64,000 bases of DNA from Caballeronia choica (GCF_001544535.1 NZ_FCON02000035.1:1-64000), one strand, 5' to 3'. Counted from the first letter of the stretch, positions 53,951 to 62,913 are shown. Numbers and translations: made by a program. Notes: a model not told the origin generated them from the sequence alone.

Positions 53951-54043
53951 ATGAAAGTGATGGTCGCCGTCAAACGGGCACTCGACTACGACGTCAAGCC
54001 GCGCCTGTTCGACCTCGTGCCCGAAATCGTGGCGGGCGTGTGA
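53951..54043 (+). pseudogene. etfBA deletion scar, 30 codons
   Basis: The short frame starts MKVMVAVKRALDYDVKPR, like the N-terminus of ETF beta subunits (MKVLVxVKRVVDYNVK type), and ends LFDLVPEIVAGV, like the C-terminus of ETF alpha subunits (DLFxxVPELxxxL type). It appears to be an in-frame deletion joining the start of etfB to the end of etfA, removing nearly all of both genes. The ribosome site GGGAGAAG before the ATG is intact, so a 30-residue peptide may be made. It lies between the ETF-dependent acyl-CoA dehydrogenase and the gentisate-type dioxygenase. Assignment rests on the match at both ends. Confidence 0.68.
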
Positions 54044-54080
54044 TGCGCGCGTTTCCCTTGCAAACCAACCGGGAGTCGAC

Positions 54081-55127
54081 ATGAGTGACGCAGTGATGAC
54101 CGACACGGCGCAACGCCAGGCGTTGGCCGAAGAGCTCGACAGTTTCAACTGCCGTGTCGCGCAGCCGACCGATGGCCCGCTCTTCACGCGCGAGCCGCAA
54201 TCCGCGATGAAGCCCGCGCACTGGAAAGCGAGCGATCTCGAACGGCTGCTGGAAAAGATCGGCGCAAAGCTCAAGCTCGAAGCGGGCGGCCAACGCCGGA
54301 CACTGCGTCTCGCCAATCGTGGCCTGCCGTTCGGCACGACGCCCACGTTCTGGGCCTCGATCCAGTACATCCTGCCCGGCGAGATCGCGACCGCACATCG
54401 TCACACGGCGAGCGCGCTGCGTTTCATCATGAAGGGTCGCGGGGCCGACACGATCGTCGATGGCGAGCGCTACGAGATGAACGAAGGCGATCTCGTGCTG
54501 ACGCCGGCGTGGACATGGCACGACCACGAGCATAAGGGCGATGAACCCATGATCTGGCTCGACGTGCTCGATATTTCGCTCGTGCGCTCGATGCACGCAA
54601 CTTTTTTCGAGGGATCGGACAAGCCCAGGCAGGCGGTGTCGGACATACCGGACCGTTCTTACCGCCAGTTCGGCAGCGGGATCATGCGGCCGCTCAACGA
54701 TGCGAGCGTGCCCGAACTCAACCCGTTGCTTGTCTATGGCGCCGAGCGAGCACAGGAAGCGCTGCGGCTCGCCGCCGAGTTGCCGCCCGATCCCTACGAC
54801 GACACCGCGCTCGAATACCTGAATCCGGTGACGGGCGGCTCGGCCTTGCCAACGATCGGGACGGTGCTGCAGTCGCTGCGACCCGGCATGCATACGAAGC
54901 CGCACCGGCACACGGGCAGCGTCGTCTATTACGTGATGCGCGGCAACGGCGCGACGATCGTCGACGGCACGACCTTCGAGTGGGGCCCGGGCGACTTCAT
55001 GGCGATTCCGCCGTGGGCCGTGCACGAGCACATCAACCGATCGGACGACACGCCCGCGATGCTGTTCCAGGTCAACGACATTCCGGCCCTGAAGAAACTC
55101 GGGCTGTATCGAGAACAAGCGGCGTAG
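54081..55127 (+). CDS. Gentisate 1,2-dioxygenase-like bicupin (module 2)
   Basis: A 348-residue two-domain cupin of the gentisate 1,2-dioxygenase family. HxH pairs and following His occur in both halves: IATAHRHTASALRF with AWTWHDHEHKG, and TKPHRHTGSVVYY with PPWAVHEHIN. It should cleave the aromatic ring of a 2,5-dihydroxybenzoate-type compound with Fe(II). The start at ATG 54081 follows the etf scar by 37 nt with GGGAG upstream. It is followed by the ring monooxygenase. The module 1 relative lost the second metal site. Confidence 0.9.
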   Translation: MSDAVMTDTAQRQALAEELDSFNCRVAQPTDGPLFTREPQSAMKPAHWKASDLERLLEKIGAKLKLEAGGQRRTLRLANRGLPFGTTPTFWASIQYILPGEIATAHRHTASALRFIMKGRGADTIVDGERYEMNEGDLVLTPAWTWHDHEHKGDEPMIWLDVLDISLVRSMHATFFEGSDKPRQAVSDIPDRSYRQFGSGIMRPLNDASVPELNPLLVYGAERAQEALRLAAELPPDPYDDTALEYLNPVTGGSALPTIGTVLQSLRPGMHTKPHRHTGSVVYYVMRGNGATIVDGTTFEWGPGDFMAIPPWAVHEHINRSDDTPAMLFQVNDIPALKKLGLYREQAA

Positions 55128-55181
55128 CCGGATAGTCGAGGCGATGCCGCGCAGGACGAATACAACTTTTGGAGATTGCAG

Positions 55182-56837
55182 ATGCAAACACCCGTATTGA
55201 TCGTGGGCGCGGGCCCGATCGGACTGGCACTCGCCGGCGACCTGGGCTTTCGCGGCGTGTCGTGCATGCTCATCGAACGCAGCGATGGGCAGGTGATTCA
55301 GCCGAAGATGGACATGGTCGGCGTGCGAACCATGGAATATTGCCGCCGCTGGGGCATCGTGCCGTGGGTCCACGAGGCCGGCTACAACCGCGACTATCCG
55401 CAGGATTGTGCATGGGTCACGGGCCTGAACGGCTACGAGTTCGGACGCGAAGTCTTCCCGAGCCCGAAGGACGAGAAGTGTCCGCCGCAAAGCCCGCAGA
55501 AGCGCGAGCGGTGTCCGCAGAACTTCTTCGATCCGGTATTGCGCCGCTTTGCGCAACAGACGCCCAACGTGACGATCAGCTACAACACTGAACTCGTCGG
55601 GTTCAGCGAGACGCCGGACGGTGTCACCGCGAAAGTGCGCGACACGCTGAGCGGCGAGGAGAAGGTGATCGAGGCGGGTTATCTCGTCGGATCGGACGGC
55701 GGTGCGAGCGTCGTGCGCCAGGCGCTCGGCATCGGCATGACGGGCGAACCGACGCTGACGTACACGACGAATGTGGTGTTCCGCTGCAAGGACCTCGAAG
55801 CGCTGCACGACAAGAAGCGCGCGTATCGCTACATCTTCATCGGGCCGGAAGGCACCTGGGCTACCCTCGTCGCAATCAACGGACGCGACCAGTGGCGCTT
55901 CTCGCTCGTCGGCGACGACAACCGCCAGACGCTCGGCGAGGAAACCATGCGCAGCGCGATCGTGCGCGCGGTCGGCCGCGACTTCGACTTCGAGATTCTT
56001 TCGATGCTGCCGTGGGTGCGGCGTCAGCTCGTCGCCGACCGCTACGGCACGAAACGGGTATTCGTCGCTGGAGACGCCGCGCATCTCACGTCGCCCACCG
56101 GCGGCTTTGGCATGAACACCGGCATCCAGGATGCGGTCAACCTTTCGTGGAAACTCGCGGCACGCCTGCAAGGCTGGGGCGGCGAGCATCTGCTCGAAAC
56201 GTACGAGACGGAGATGCGGCCCGTTGCCATCCGCAATGTGTCGGAAGCGACCGGCAATCTGAAGCGTATGTTGTCACCGCGTGTGCTGTCGCCGTCCAAG
56301 GAAATCTTCGAGGACGGTCCCGGCTCGGAAGCGGCATGTATCGAGTTTGGCAACCAGTACACGGAATTGATGAAGCGCGAGTGGTTCTCCATTGGCATTC
56401 ATCTCGGCTACATGTACGAAGGCTCGCCGATCATCGTCCCCGATGGCACGCCGCAACCGCCCGATGAAGTGTCGAGCTACGTGCAGACGGCGCGGCCCGG
56501 TTCCCGCGCGCCGCATGTATGGCTGGCCGAAGGGAAGTCGACGCTCGATCTGTTCGGCAAGGAATTCGTGCTGATGTGCTTTGGCAAGGACGCCTCTGGC
56601 GTGAGCGCTCTGGAACATGCGGCGTCGGAGCGCAAGGTGCCGTTCAAGTCGATCGAGATCGACAACGACGAGGCGCGCAAGCTTTACGAGCGCCGCTTCG
56701 TTCTCGTTCGCCCCGACGGACAAGTTGCCTGGCGTGGCGATGCGCTGCCGGACAATCCGCTGTCGTTGATCGACACCGTCCGCGGTGCAGAGCGCAGTCG
56801 TCTGGAAACGAAATCGATGGAACAGAGCGAAGCTTGA
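55182..56837 (+). CDS. FAD-dependent aromatic ring monooxygenase (module 2)
   Basis: A 551-residue flavin hydroxylase. GAGPIG is at residues 9-14, LVGSDGGASVV near 175, and GDAAH near 297-301 with TSPTGGFGMNTG. It has the same C-terminal thioredoxin-like domain ending in LVRPDGQVAWR. ATG 55182 has GGAG 7 nt upstream. The shared SPQKRERCPQNFFDPVL block marks it as a close paralogue of 11403-13082. Its place behind the gentisate-type dioxygenase suggests it makes that enzyme's substrate. Confidence 0.92.
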   Translation: MQTPVLIVGAGPIGLALAGDLGFRGVSCMLIERSDGQVIQPKMDMVGVRTMEYCRRWGIVPWVHEAGYNRDYPQDCAWVTGLNGYEFGREVFPSPKDEKCPPQSPQKRERCPQNFFDPVLRRFAQQTPNVTISYNTELVGFSETPDGVTAKVRDTLSGEEKVIEAGYLVGSDGGASVVRQALGIGMTGEPTLTYTTNVVFRCKDLEALHDKKRAYRYIFIGPEGTWATLVAINGRDQWRFSLVGDDNRQTLGEETMRSAIVRAVGRDFDFEILSMLPWVRRQLVADRYGTKRVFVAGDAAHLTSPTGGFGMNTGIQDAVNLSWKLAARLQGWGGEHLLETYETEMRPVAIRNVSEATGNLKRMLSPRVLSPSKEIFEDGPGSEAACIEFGNQYTELMKREWFSIGIHLGYMYEGSPIIVPDGTPQPPDEVSSYVQTARPGSRAPHVWLAEGKSTLDLFGKEFVLMCFGKDASGVSALEHAASERKVPFKSIEIDNDEARKLYERRFVLVRPDGQVAWRGDALPDNPLSLIDTVRGAERSRLETKSMEQSEA

Positions 56838-56905
56838 GGAGAGTCAGGGCGCGGGCTGCACGCCGCGCCCTTGTCGGCGACGGGCAACTGCGAAAGGAAC
56901 TTCAG

Positions 56906-57037
56906 ATGAACACGATCGCAAGGAACTGCTGGATGCAAATGCTGGCGCGCACGTCGTCGACGGCGAGCCACATCACCAGTGCGATGATGCTGTGCGCGCT
57001 GGCTTATGCGGGAAGCGTCCCATCGAGTGACGTATGA
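56906..57037 (+). CDS. Hypothetical 43-residue protein
   Basis: A short frame with AAAGGA 7 nt before the ATG: MNTIARNCWMQMLARTSS, then a weakly hydrophobic Ala/Ser/Met stretch. It is not recognised. The ribosome site is the main support. It lies 68 nt after the monooxygenase stop and is convergent with the alpha/beta hydrolase gene. It may be a small membrane-associated peptide or simply a chance frame. Confidence 0.3.
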   Translation: MNTIARNCWMQMLARTSSTASHITSAMMLCALAYAGSVPSSDV

Positions 57038-57089
57038 GGGTCGGGGAGAGCACGTAGCAGGGCGTCACACGATGGCGCCTGGCTTGTTG

Positions 57090-57959
57090 TCAGGCCGGTG
57101 CGTGGCGTTCGAGAAACGGCATGATCGCGCCGTTGAAGGCTTCGTTGCGGTCCCCCGCAATCATGTGGCCTGCACCTGACACCCTACCCACTTCCAGGTG
57201 AGGCAGACGCGCCCGCAACTCATCAATACCGTGCGTCGTCACGACATCGCTTTGAGCGCCATGCACGAGCAAAGCCGGAATCGTGATGTGCCGGCACATG
57301 TCGAGCAGACGCTGTGCGTTCTTCTCGCGCTGCTCGTCGCTGCGCTCGCGGAAGAAGCGCGGATCCCAGTGCCAGTGCAGCCGGCCATCGTCGCGCAGTC
57401 GCAGGTTCTTCATCAGCCCGCGTGGATCGCGTGGGCGCGGACGGTGCGGATTGTAGGCCGCGACGGCATCGGCGGCTTCCTCGATGTTCGCAAAGCCGTC
57501 GCGGTGGCCGTTCAGGAAGTCGCCCACACGCTTGAGCCCTTTCGGATCGACTCGCGGCGCGATGTCCACGAGGACCATCGCGCGCGCGAACGCAGCTTCG
57601 TTGCGGCCGATCGCGTGCATCGCGGTCATGCCGCCCATCGATGCGCCGATGATCACGGGCGGTGCGGCCATCGTCGACACGACGGCCTGAAGGTCGTCCG
57701 CGAGGCGCTCGTACGAGTAGTCGGGTTTCGGCGACCAGTCGCTGTCGCCGTGGCCGCGCGCATCGAATGCGAGCGCATGGTAACCCAGCGCGCCGAGCGA
57801 ACGAACGGTGCCGCGCCACGAATGACGCGTCTGGCCGCCACCGTGCAGCAGGATGACGGCGGGCTGCCCGCGTTCCCCGCTGCAGGTGGCGGCCAGTGTC
57901 AGGCTGTCGCTCGTTCTGATGCGTTCCGTATGCAGATTCTTCGAGTGACTGGACTCCAT
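57090..57959 (-). CDS. Alpha/beta hydrolase
   Basis: A 289-residue alpha/beta hydrolase fold enzyme. HGGGQTRHSW forms the oxyanion region, the nucleophile is the Ser of GASMGGMTAMHAIG near residue 107, an Asp-containing stretch is SYERLADDL, and the terminal His is in GAGHMIAGD. ATG 57959 starts the gene. It lies 18 nt downstream of the FAH-family gene on the same strand. It may hydrolyse an ester, lactone or C-C bond in the pathway. Confidence 0.86.
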   Translation of the reverse strand: MESSHSKNLHTERIRTSDSLTLAATCSGERGQPAVILLHGGGQTRHSWRGTVRSLGALGYHALAFDARGHGDSDWSPKPDYSYERLADDLQAVVSTMAAPPVIIGASMGGMTAMHAIGRNEAAFARAMVLVDIAPRVDPKGLKRVGDFLNGHRDGFANIEEAADAVAAYNPHRPRPRDPRGLMKNLRLRDDGRLHWHWDPRFFRERSDEQREKNAQRLLDMCRHITIPALLVHGAQSDVVTTHGIDELRARLPHLEVGRVSGAGHMIAGDRNEAFNGAIMPFLERHAPA

Positions 57960-57977
57960 GCGTTTCCCGATCCGTTG

Positions 57978-58865
57978 TTAGTTGAGGGGCTTGTCCCACA
58001 CCGGATGATCGCCGCCTTCGCTCTGGACCACGTCGATCGACATTGACCCCACCTTCGCGATCTCGATCACGACCTTGTCGCCGCCGTTGATTGGACCGAC
58101 GCCTGCCGGCGTACCGGTTGCGATGATGTCGCCGGGATAGAGCGTCATGACCGCCGACGCCATGCGGATCATCTCGGGAATATCGACGATCAGGTCGCGC
58201 GTGCTCGCCTGTTGCCGCACTTCTCCGTTGACCGAGAGCTTCAGGTCGATCGCGTCGTAATCGGGCACTTCGTCGGCAGTCACGATATAGGGGCCCACCG
58301 GGCAGAAGCTGTCGTAGGACTTGCGCATCACGCGCTCCTCCTTGCCGCGCACGACGACGTCGATCAGGCAGGCATAGCCGAACACGTGCGCGAGTGCATC
58401 GTCGCGGCTGATCTCGCGGCCGCCCTTGCCGATGATGATGGCAAGCTCGCATTCGTGATGGATCTGGCGGTTCGGGATCTTCGGCAACACGATCGGATCA
58501 GCCGGGCCGCTCAGGCTCGAATTCGCCTTCAGGAAGAAGCCTTGTCCGTCCGCCTTGAATGGCGAGATGAGGCCCGTGCCGCGCTTCATCTCCTCGACGT
58601 GCGCGTGATAGTTGGCCGGAAAGGCGATCACCTTGTTCGGCCAGGCCACCGGCGTCTCCAGTCTGACCTCGTTGAGTTTCGTGCGTGGTGCCGTCTGCAC
58701 GAAGTCGTCGAGCTTGCCGCGCAGCGACGCGAAGCGATCGATCACGTGCAGCATGCCGACTGGCGGCCACGCATCCGGCGTTGCGTTGACGAGGTCCGAT
58801 ACGTCGACGATGTCGTCCCCGATTACTACGCCGATGCGTCCTCCATTGAAGCTTGCGAGTTTCAT
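57978..58865 (-). CDS. Fumarylacetoacetate hydrolase-family protein (module 2)
   Basis: A 295-residue FAH-fold enzyme. HHECELAIIIGKGG, LIDVVVRGKEERVMRKS and GDIIATGTPAGVGP are conserved with the module 1 copy. ATG 58865 has AGGAAA upstream and is chosen because it starts MKLASFNGGRIGVV like its paralogue. It would hydrolyse or isomerise the ring-cleavage product of the dioxygenase at 54.1 kb, although it is on the opposite strand. It lies between a CoA-transferase and the hydrolase in one minus-strand unit. Confidence 0.88.
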   Translation of the reverse strand: MKLASFNGGRIGVVIGDDIVDVSDLVNATPDAWPPVGMLHVIDRFASLRGKLDDFVQTAPRTKLNEVRLETPVAWPNKVIAFPANYHAHVEEMKRGTGLISPFKADGQGFFLKANSSLSGPADPIVLPKIPNRQIHHECELAIIIGKGGREISRDDALAHVFGYACLIDVVVRGKEERVMRKSYDSFCPVGPYIVTADEVPDYDAIDLKLSVNGEVRQQASTRDLIVDIPEMIRMASAVMTLYPGDIIATGTPAGVGPINGGDKVVIEIAKVGSMSIDVVQSEGGDHPVWDKPLN

Positions 58866-58917
58866 GCTGTTTTCCTGGATAGAGTGTGTGAAATGGCCAC
58901 GCCAAAATTCCGATCGA

Positions 58918-60078
58918 TCATTTGCCGCCGATCTCTGCATCGTGTTCGCCGATCGCGGGCGGACCGGACCGCGCTGTGAACCTGCGATCATCGAAGGTCG
59001 CCGGGTAGCGCGCGGTCCGGATCGATCCGACAGGTGAATCCACGAAATCGAACACGCGGTTGTTCGCGACTTGCGCGTCGTTAAGGAACTCGTCGAGCGA
59101 GAACACGGGGGCGGCGGGCACGTCCAGTTCGGCGAAACGCGACAGCCAGTAGTCCGTGGTCTTCTCCTTCACCACCGCGCCCACGCGCCGGAAGAACTCG
59201 TCGGCCATCGCCACCGGATCGCGCATCTTCTTGAACTCTTCCTTCCACTCAGGGCGGTCGATCGCGTTGAGCGTCTTCGACATCTGCACCCCGTTGGCGG
59301 GAGAGATGACGACGAAGCCATCCGATGTTTCGAGCACCTGCGATGCGGGTGGCTTCCATGCGGAGGTGTCGCCGTCGAAGGTGCGGTGCTGGAACATGTC
59401 GGGGAAATTGAAGTAGCCCATCACGTCGAGCATGGGCAGTTTGATGTGGCTGGCCTTGCCGGTCTTCTCGCGTTCATAGAGCGCCGCGAGGATCGCCTGC
59501 GTACCGAATGCTCCCGTCACCTTGTCGACCATGTTGAAGGGCGTGACGGCGGGCTTGCCGTTGCGGGCTTCGGACGCCACGATACCTGTACGGCCCTGGA
59601 TCAGTGAATCGAACGCGGGAGCGTTGGCGAGCGCGCCGGTATCGCCGAAGCCGTTGATCGAGAGGCGGATGAGGCGCGGATAGAGCGCATGCAGCACGTC
59701 ATGCCCGAGCCCGAGCGACGCGGCGACGCGCGGCCGCCAGTTCTCGACGAGGATGTCGGCGGTGGCGAGCAGGTTCTTCAGGCGTTGCGTGCCTTCTTCA
59801 GTTTTCAGGTCGATCACTACGCTGCGCTTGCCGCGATTCGCGTTCGTCCACGAGGCACCGAAGCCGTCGCGGTTGTGGCCGAACTTGCGAAAACCGTCGC
59901 CGCCTGGAGGCTCGACCTTGATCACGTCGGCGCCGAGATCGGCGAGCATCATCGCCGTGAAAGGGCCGGTGAGGAAACTCGACGTCTCCACGACGACAAT
60001 GCCATCGAGCGGGCGCTTTTGCGCCGCTTCGGGAGTATGCCGCGACTCGGGCGACAGACCAGTTTGAACCTCGGACAT
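58918..60078 (-). CDS. Class III CoA-transferase (module 2, third)
   Basis: A 386-residue family III CoA-transferase. LDGIVVVETSSFLTGPFTAM, VIKVEPPGGDGFR and the APAFDSLIQGRTG motif with its aspartate are present. Its closest relative in the window is at 30386-31534. The start at ATG 60078 has GGAGA upstream. It is the first gene of the minus-strand unit with the FAH and alpha/beta hydrolase genes, under promoter G. Confidence 0.88.
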   Translation of the reverse strand: MSEVQTGLSPESRHTPEAAQKRPLDGIVVVETSSFLTGPFTAMMLADLGADVIKVEPPGGDGFRKFGHNRDGFGASWTNANRGKRSVVIDLKTEEGTQRLKNLLATADILVENWRPRVAASLGLGHDVLHALYPRLIRLSINGFGDTGALANAPAFDSLIQGRTGIVASEARNGKPAVTPFNMVDKVTGAFGTQAILAALYEREKTGKASHIKLPMLDVMGYFNFPDMFQHRTFDGDTSAWKPPASQVLETSDGFVVISPANGVQMSKTLNAIDRPEWKEEFKKMRDPVAMADEFFRRVGAVVKEKTTDYWLSRFAELDVPAAPVFSLDEFLNDAQVANNRVFDFVDSPVGSIRTARYPATFDDRRFTARSGPPAIGEHDAEIGGK

Positions 60079-60156
60079 GTTGTAAATCTCCTGGAATGGG
60101 CAACCAGCTAGGTCTCGTGCATCGGCAAAATCGCCAAGCTGTCGACTCGTATAAAT

Positions 60157-60205
60157 CAATGGATCAACCTATGATGATGATGCGACAAGGGCCGGCGGGT
60201 GTCAA
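60157..60205 (-). promoter_or_regulatory. Module 2 promoter G with operator (CoA-transferase/FAH/hydrolase)
   Basis: On the minus strand TTGACA (60205-60200) is followed after 17 nt by CATCAT (60182-60177) and then by the operator-like CAATGGATCAACCTATG (60157-60173), which differs from the full palindrome at four of 17 positions. The spacing is like the other module 2 promoters, but the site is the weakest of the seven. Confidence 0.55.
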
Positions 60206-60251
60206 GACGGTAAGAGGGGTTTGACGTCCCGCGTCGCGGCGTCCAAGCGAA

Positions 60252-60283
60252 ATGGGCAGGCAAGCCAACGCTTGCCTGCCCAT
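60252..60283 (-). terminator. Strong hairpin downstream of porin 2
   Basis: Fourteen-base arms ATGGGCAGGCAAGC and GCTTGCCTGCCCAT flank a 4-nt loop, extended by AGCGA/TCGCT with a bulge. It lies 27 nt beyond the porin stop. Read on the minus strand only a short T run follows. It also separates the porin from promoter G. Confidence 0.65.
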
Positions 60284-60309
60284 CGCTCCTTCTGCGTCAG
60301 GTCCGGCGC

Positions 60310-61539
60310 TCAGAACTTGTGCCTGATCGCGACGCGCGCGACGACCTGATTCGACGTGTTCGATGGTGTCATCGTCACGATGTACGGAACGGCGGCCTGC
60401 CGGGTTGAATCGACGCCTGATGCCTTCATGTAAGCAGCAGCGAAATACACATCGGTGCGCTTCGACAGGAAGTAGTCGATCACCGCATTGATGGTCTGAT
60501 ACGCGGCGCTGTCCTTCCCATTGATCGCGCCTCCCCTCAGGTAGTTGTAGGAGAGCCCGGCTTCGAGCGCCGGGGTGATGTAATAACCCGCATACACGTT
60601 GTAGTTGTTGAAGGCTGCGTTGCCGGTGTATCCGAACGGATTGGTGAGGCTGAGCGTACCGGATGCGGGGTCGTTCAGTTCCTGGAAGCGGATGTTGGAA
60701 TAGCCGACGCCTGCCGTCAGTGAACCGATCGTGTACTGCGCGACGCCGGAGTAGATCTGCAAGCGATGCGCCGAAGCGAAGCCGCCGTAGATGGGGTTGA
60801 CCTGTACGCCCGCTACCGCGCCCAGGTTGTTGGCGGTGGGGGAACTGTTCGTATTGTTGCCATAGAAGGACTGGTTCGGATTGTTGACGTGCATGTAGCC
60901 GCCCGCCAGCGCGAGCGGTCCCAGCACGTAACGCGCGCCAAGGGACCAGATGCTGTTTTTGCCGAACGAGCCGGGGGTACCGCCGAAGCTGTACAAGCCC
61001 GTCAGCGTCACTCCGCCAAACGTCGGACTCGTGTACTTGACCGAGTTGTTGATGCGCTGGGTGTCGGCGACGTTGTCGATGTCGCCCGGGTGATCCGCGA
61101 AGGCGCCGCCTGCGAAACTGCCGGCCTGCATGGGGCCGATGGAGTCGACGATCGAATCGTATTGCCGGCCCGCCGTGATGTTGCCCCACGGACTCGTCAC
61201 GCCCACATACGACTGGCGGCCAAAGAAGGTGCCGCCCTGTTGAATCCGTCCGGTGCCGACGTCAAAGCCGTTTTCGATGACGAAGATGGCACCGTATCCG
61301 CCACCCAGGTCTTCCGTACCGCGCAATCCCCAGCGGGATGCCTGCATGACCCCGCTTGTCATCGAGAACTGGCTCGCACCGGTCCTGCCGTGGGGGGCGC
61401 CCGCCTGCGCCGTCTGAACGTTATTCGCATAGTTGATGCCCTCGTCGAGCAATCCGTATAGCGTTACGCTGCTCTGCGCGAAGACCGGCCCTCCTACAGC
61501 GAGCGCCAGCGCTCCAATAAAGGTTTTCCCAAGCTTCAC
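60310..61539 (-). CDS. Gram-negative general porin, OmpC-like (porin 2)
   Basis: A 409-residue outer-membrane porin: signal peptide MKLGKTFIGALALAVGGPVFAQ, first strand SSVTLYGLLDEGINY, and C-terminal RVAIRHKF. The start codon is GTG with AGGAGA 5 nt upstream. It is clearly paralogous to porin 1. A perfect 17-nt operator (61609-61625) lies within its promoter, so it belongs to the module 2 regulon and probably lets the substrate through the outer membrane. Confidence 0.92.
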   Translation of the reverse strand: MKLGKTFIGALALAVGGPVFAQSSVTLYGLLDEGINYANNVQTAQAGAPHGRTGASQFSMTSGVMQASRWGLRGTEDLGGGYGAIFVIENGFDVGTGRIQQGGTFFGRQSYVGVTSPWGNITAGRQYDSIVDSIGPMQAGSFAGGAFADHPGDIDNVADTQRINNSVKYTSPTFGGVTLTGLYSFGGTPGSFGKNSIWSLGARYVLGPLALAGGYMHVNNPNQSFYGNNTNSSPTANNLGAVAGVQVNPIYGGFASAHRLQIYSGVAQYTIGSLTAGVGYSNIRFQELNDPASGTLSLTNPFGYTGNAAFNNYNVYAGYYITPALEAGLSYNYLRGGAINGKDSAAYQTINAVIDYFLSKRTDVYFAAAYMKASGVDSTRQAAVPYIVTMTPSNTSNQVVARVAIRHKF

Positions 61540-61608
61540 GGCTGTCTCCTATATCGCGCCACTGGGGAGCGAAGAAAGCATTTTTATGGGTCGGTTTCTA
61601 AGTTGTTT

Positions 61609-61659
61609 CATTGGATGAACCAATGACTTAAATCATAAAGAGTTGCCGATGCGTGTCAA
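61609..61659 (-). promoter_or_regulatory. Module 2 promoter D with perfect operator (porin 2)
   Basis: On the minus strand TTGACA (61659-61654), 16 nt, TATGAT (61637-61632), then CATTGGATGAACCAATG (61625-61609), a perfect inverted repeat with 6-nt arms around ATGAA. It is the most symmetrical of the seven operators and close to the PdhR consensus ATTGGTNNNACCAAT. Confidence 0.82.
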
Positions 61660-61689
61660 ACAGAGCAAACCCTAATCAACGCTCGATGG

Positions 61690-62913
61690 CTACGCAGTCG
61701 ACTCCCGGTTTGCTGAAGCCGGCACTCGCGGCGCGGCCTTGAACGAGAGGCCGGCGATGGCGCTCGATACCAGAAGCGCGCTGATCATCGAGATGGTCGG
61801 ATCGTTGGAAGACAGACCGACCGCGGCGGTGCACAGGGCACCGTAGCCCATCTGCAGACAGCCATACAGCCCGGCCGCTGCACCGACGACCGATTGGTCG
61901 ACATCGAGCGCGCTGCTGATCGCGAAGGGACTGGAAAGTCCAGTCGCGAAGAACATCACGATCATCGGCGCCATCACCGAGGTCACCGACAGCGAATCGC
62001 ACAGGTACGAGACCAGCAGGCTGATCGATGCTGCTCCCATGATCAGGCTCGCGACAATGAGCGCGCTGCGCGCAGACACGCTGCCGGCGAGCCGCTTGGC
62101 CGTCGACTGACCGGCCGCGAGTCCGACGACAAGAGAGAAGTAGGCGAAACCGAAGGCCCGCGCGGACAGCCCGAGCCGCGACTCGAGGATGAACGGCGAG
62201 GCCGAAAGGAACGCATAGATGCCGGTAGTCGCGCTTGCGCCGCCCAGGCTGTGACTCAAGAACGTCGACGATCGAAGCAGCGTGAGGTAGCTTTTCAGAT
62301 AGCGTCGTGTCCTGAAGTCGCGTGACGCCGCGTGCGTTTCGGGCACGAGGAGCCATACCGCGAAAAGAACCAGCACGTTCACGACGCTCAGCGCGGCGAA
62401 GATAGACCGCCACCCGAGATGCTCGACGATTTGGGCACCGATGATGGGCGCGAGGGCGGTCGCAACCGCCATGGCGATGCTGAGCGTCGCGAGGCGCCGG
62501 ATCAGGCTGGTGGGACCGGAACTGTCGCGGGCGATCGCGCGTCCGAGCACGAGCCCCGAACAGCCGCCGAGCGCCTGTGCCAGCCGCGCCCATTCGAGCC
62601 CCGCGAGCGACGGCGCAAGGGCCGCCGCAACGCTGGCGAGCGCGAACAGCGTCAATCCCGCCAGCAGGACGGGCCGTCGTCCATAACGATCCGACAGGGG
62701 GCCGTAGATGAGTTGCCCAATCGACAGCCCGATCACATAGAGCGTGATCGTCAGCCCGATGCCGGCCGTGGACGCGTGCAGATCGCTGGCGGCCGAAGGC
62801 AGCGCAGGGACGAAAACATGGAGCGGGAACGTGCCGGAGAGCGTGATGCCGACCAGGATGAGAAGCGATGGTGCGGGGGAGAAGCTTCGAAGTGGAGCGG
62901 CGGAATCGCTCAT
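61690..62913 (-). CDS. MFS transporter, Bcr/CflA type
   Basis: A 407-residue (or 412 from GTG 62928) major facilitator with 12 helices. FVPALPSAASDLHAS, IGQLIYGPLSDRYGRRP and ALAPIIGAQIVEHLGWRSIF are typical of the Bcr/CflA drug-efflux group. In a catabolic regulon it may export a toxic intermediate such as a quinol. The ATG at 62913 gives MSDSAAPLR; no strong ribosome site is seen for either start. Operator E lies upstream. Confidence 0.86.
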   Translation of the reverse strand: MSDSAAPLRSFSPAPSLLILVGITLSGTFPLHVFVPALPSAASDLHASTAGIGLTITLYVIGLSIGQLIYGPLSDRYGRRPVLLAGLTLFALASVAAALAPSLAGLEWARLAQALGGCSGLVLGRAIARDSSGPTSLIRRLATLSIAMAVATALAPIIGAQIVEHLGWRSIFAALSVVNVLVLFAVWLLVPETHAASRDFRTRRYLKSYLTLLRSSTFLSHSLGGASATTGIYAFLSASPFILESRLGLSARAFGFAYFSLVVGLAAGQSTAKRLAGSVSARSALIVASLIMGAASISLLVSYLCDSLSVTSVMAPMIVMFFATGLSSPFAISSALDVDQSVVGAAAGLYGCLQMGYGALCTAAVGLSSNDPTISMISALLVSSAIAGLSFKAAPRVPASANRESTA

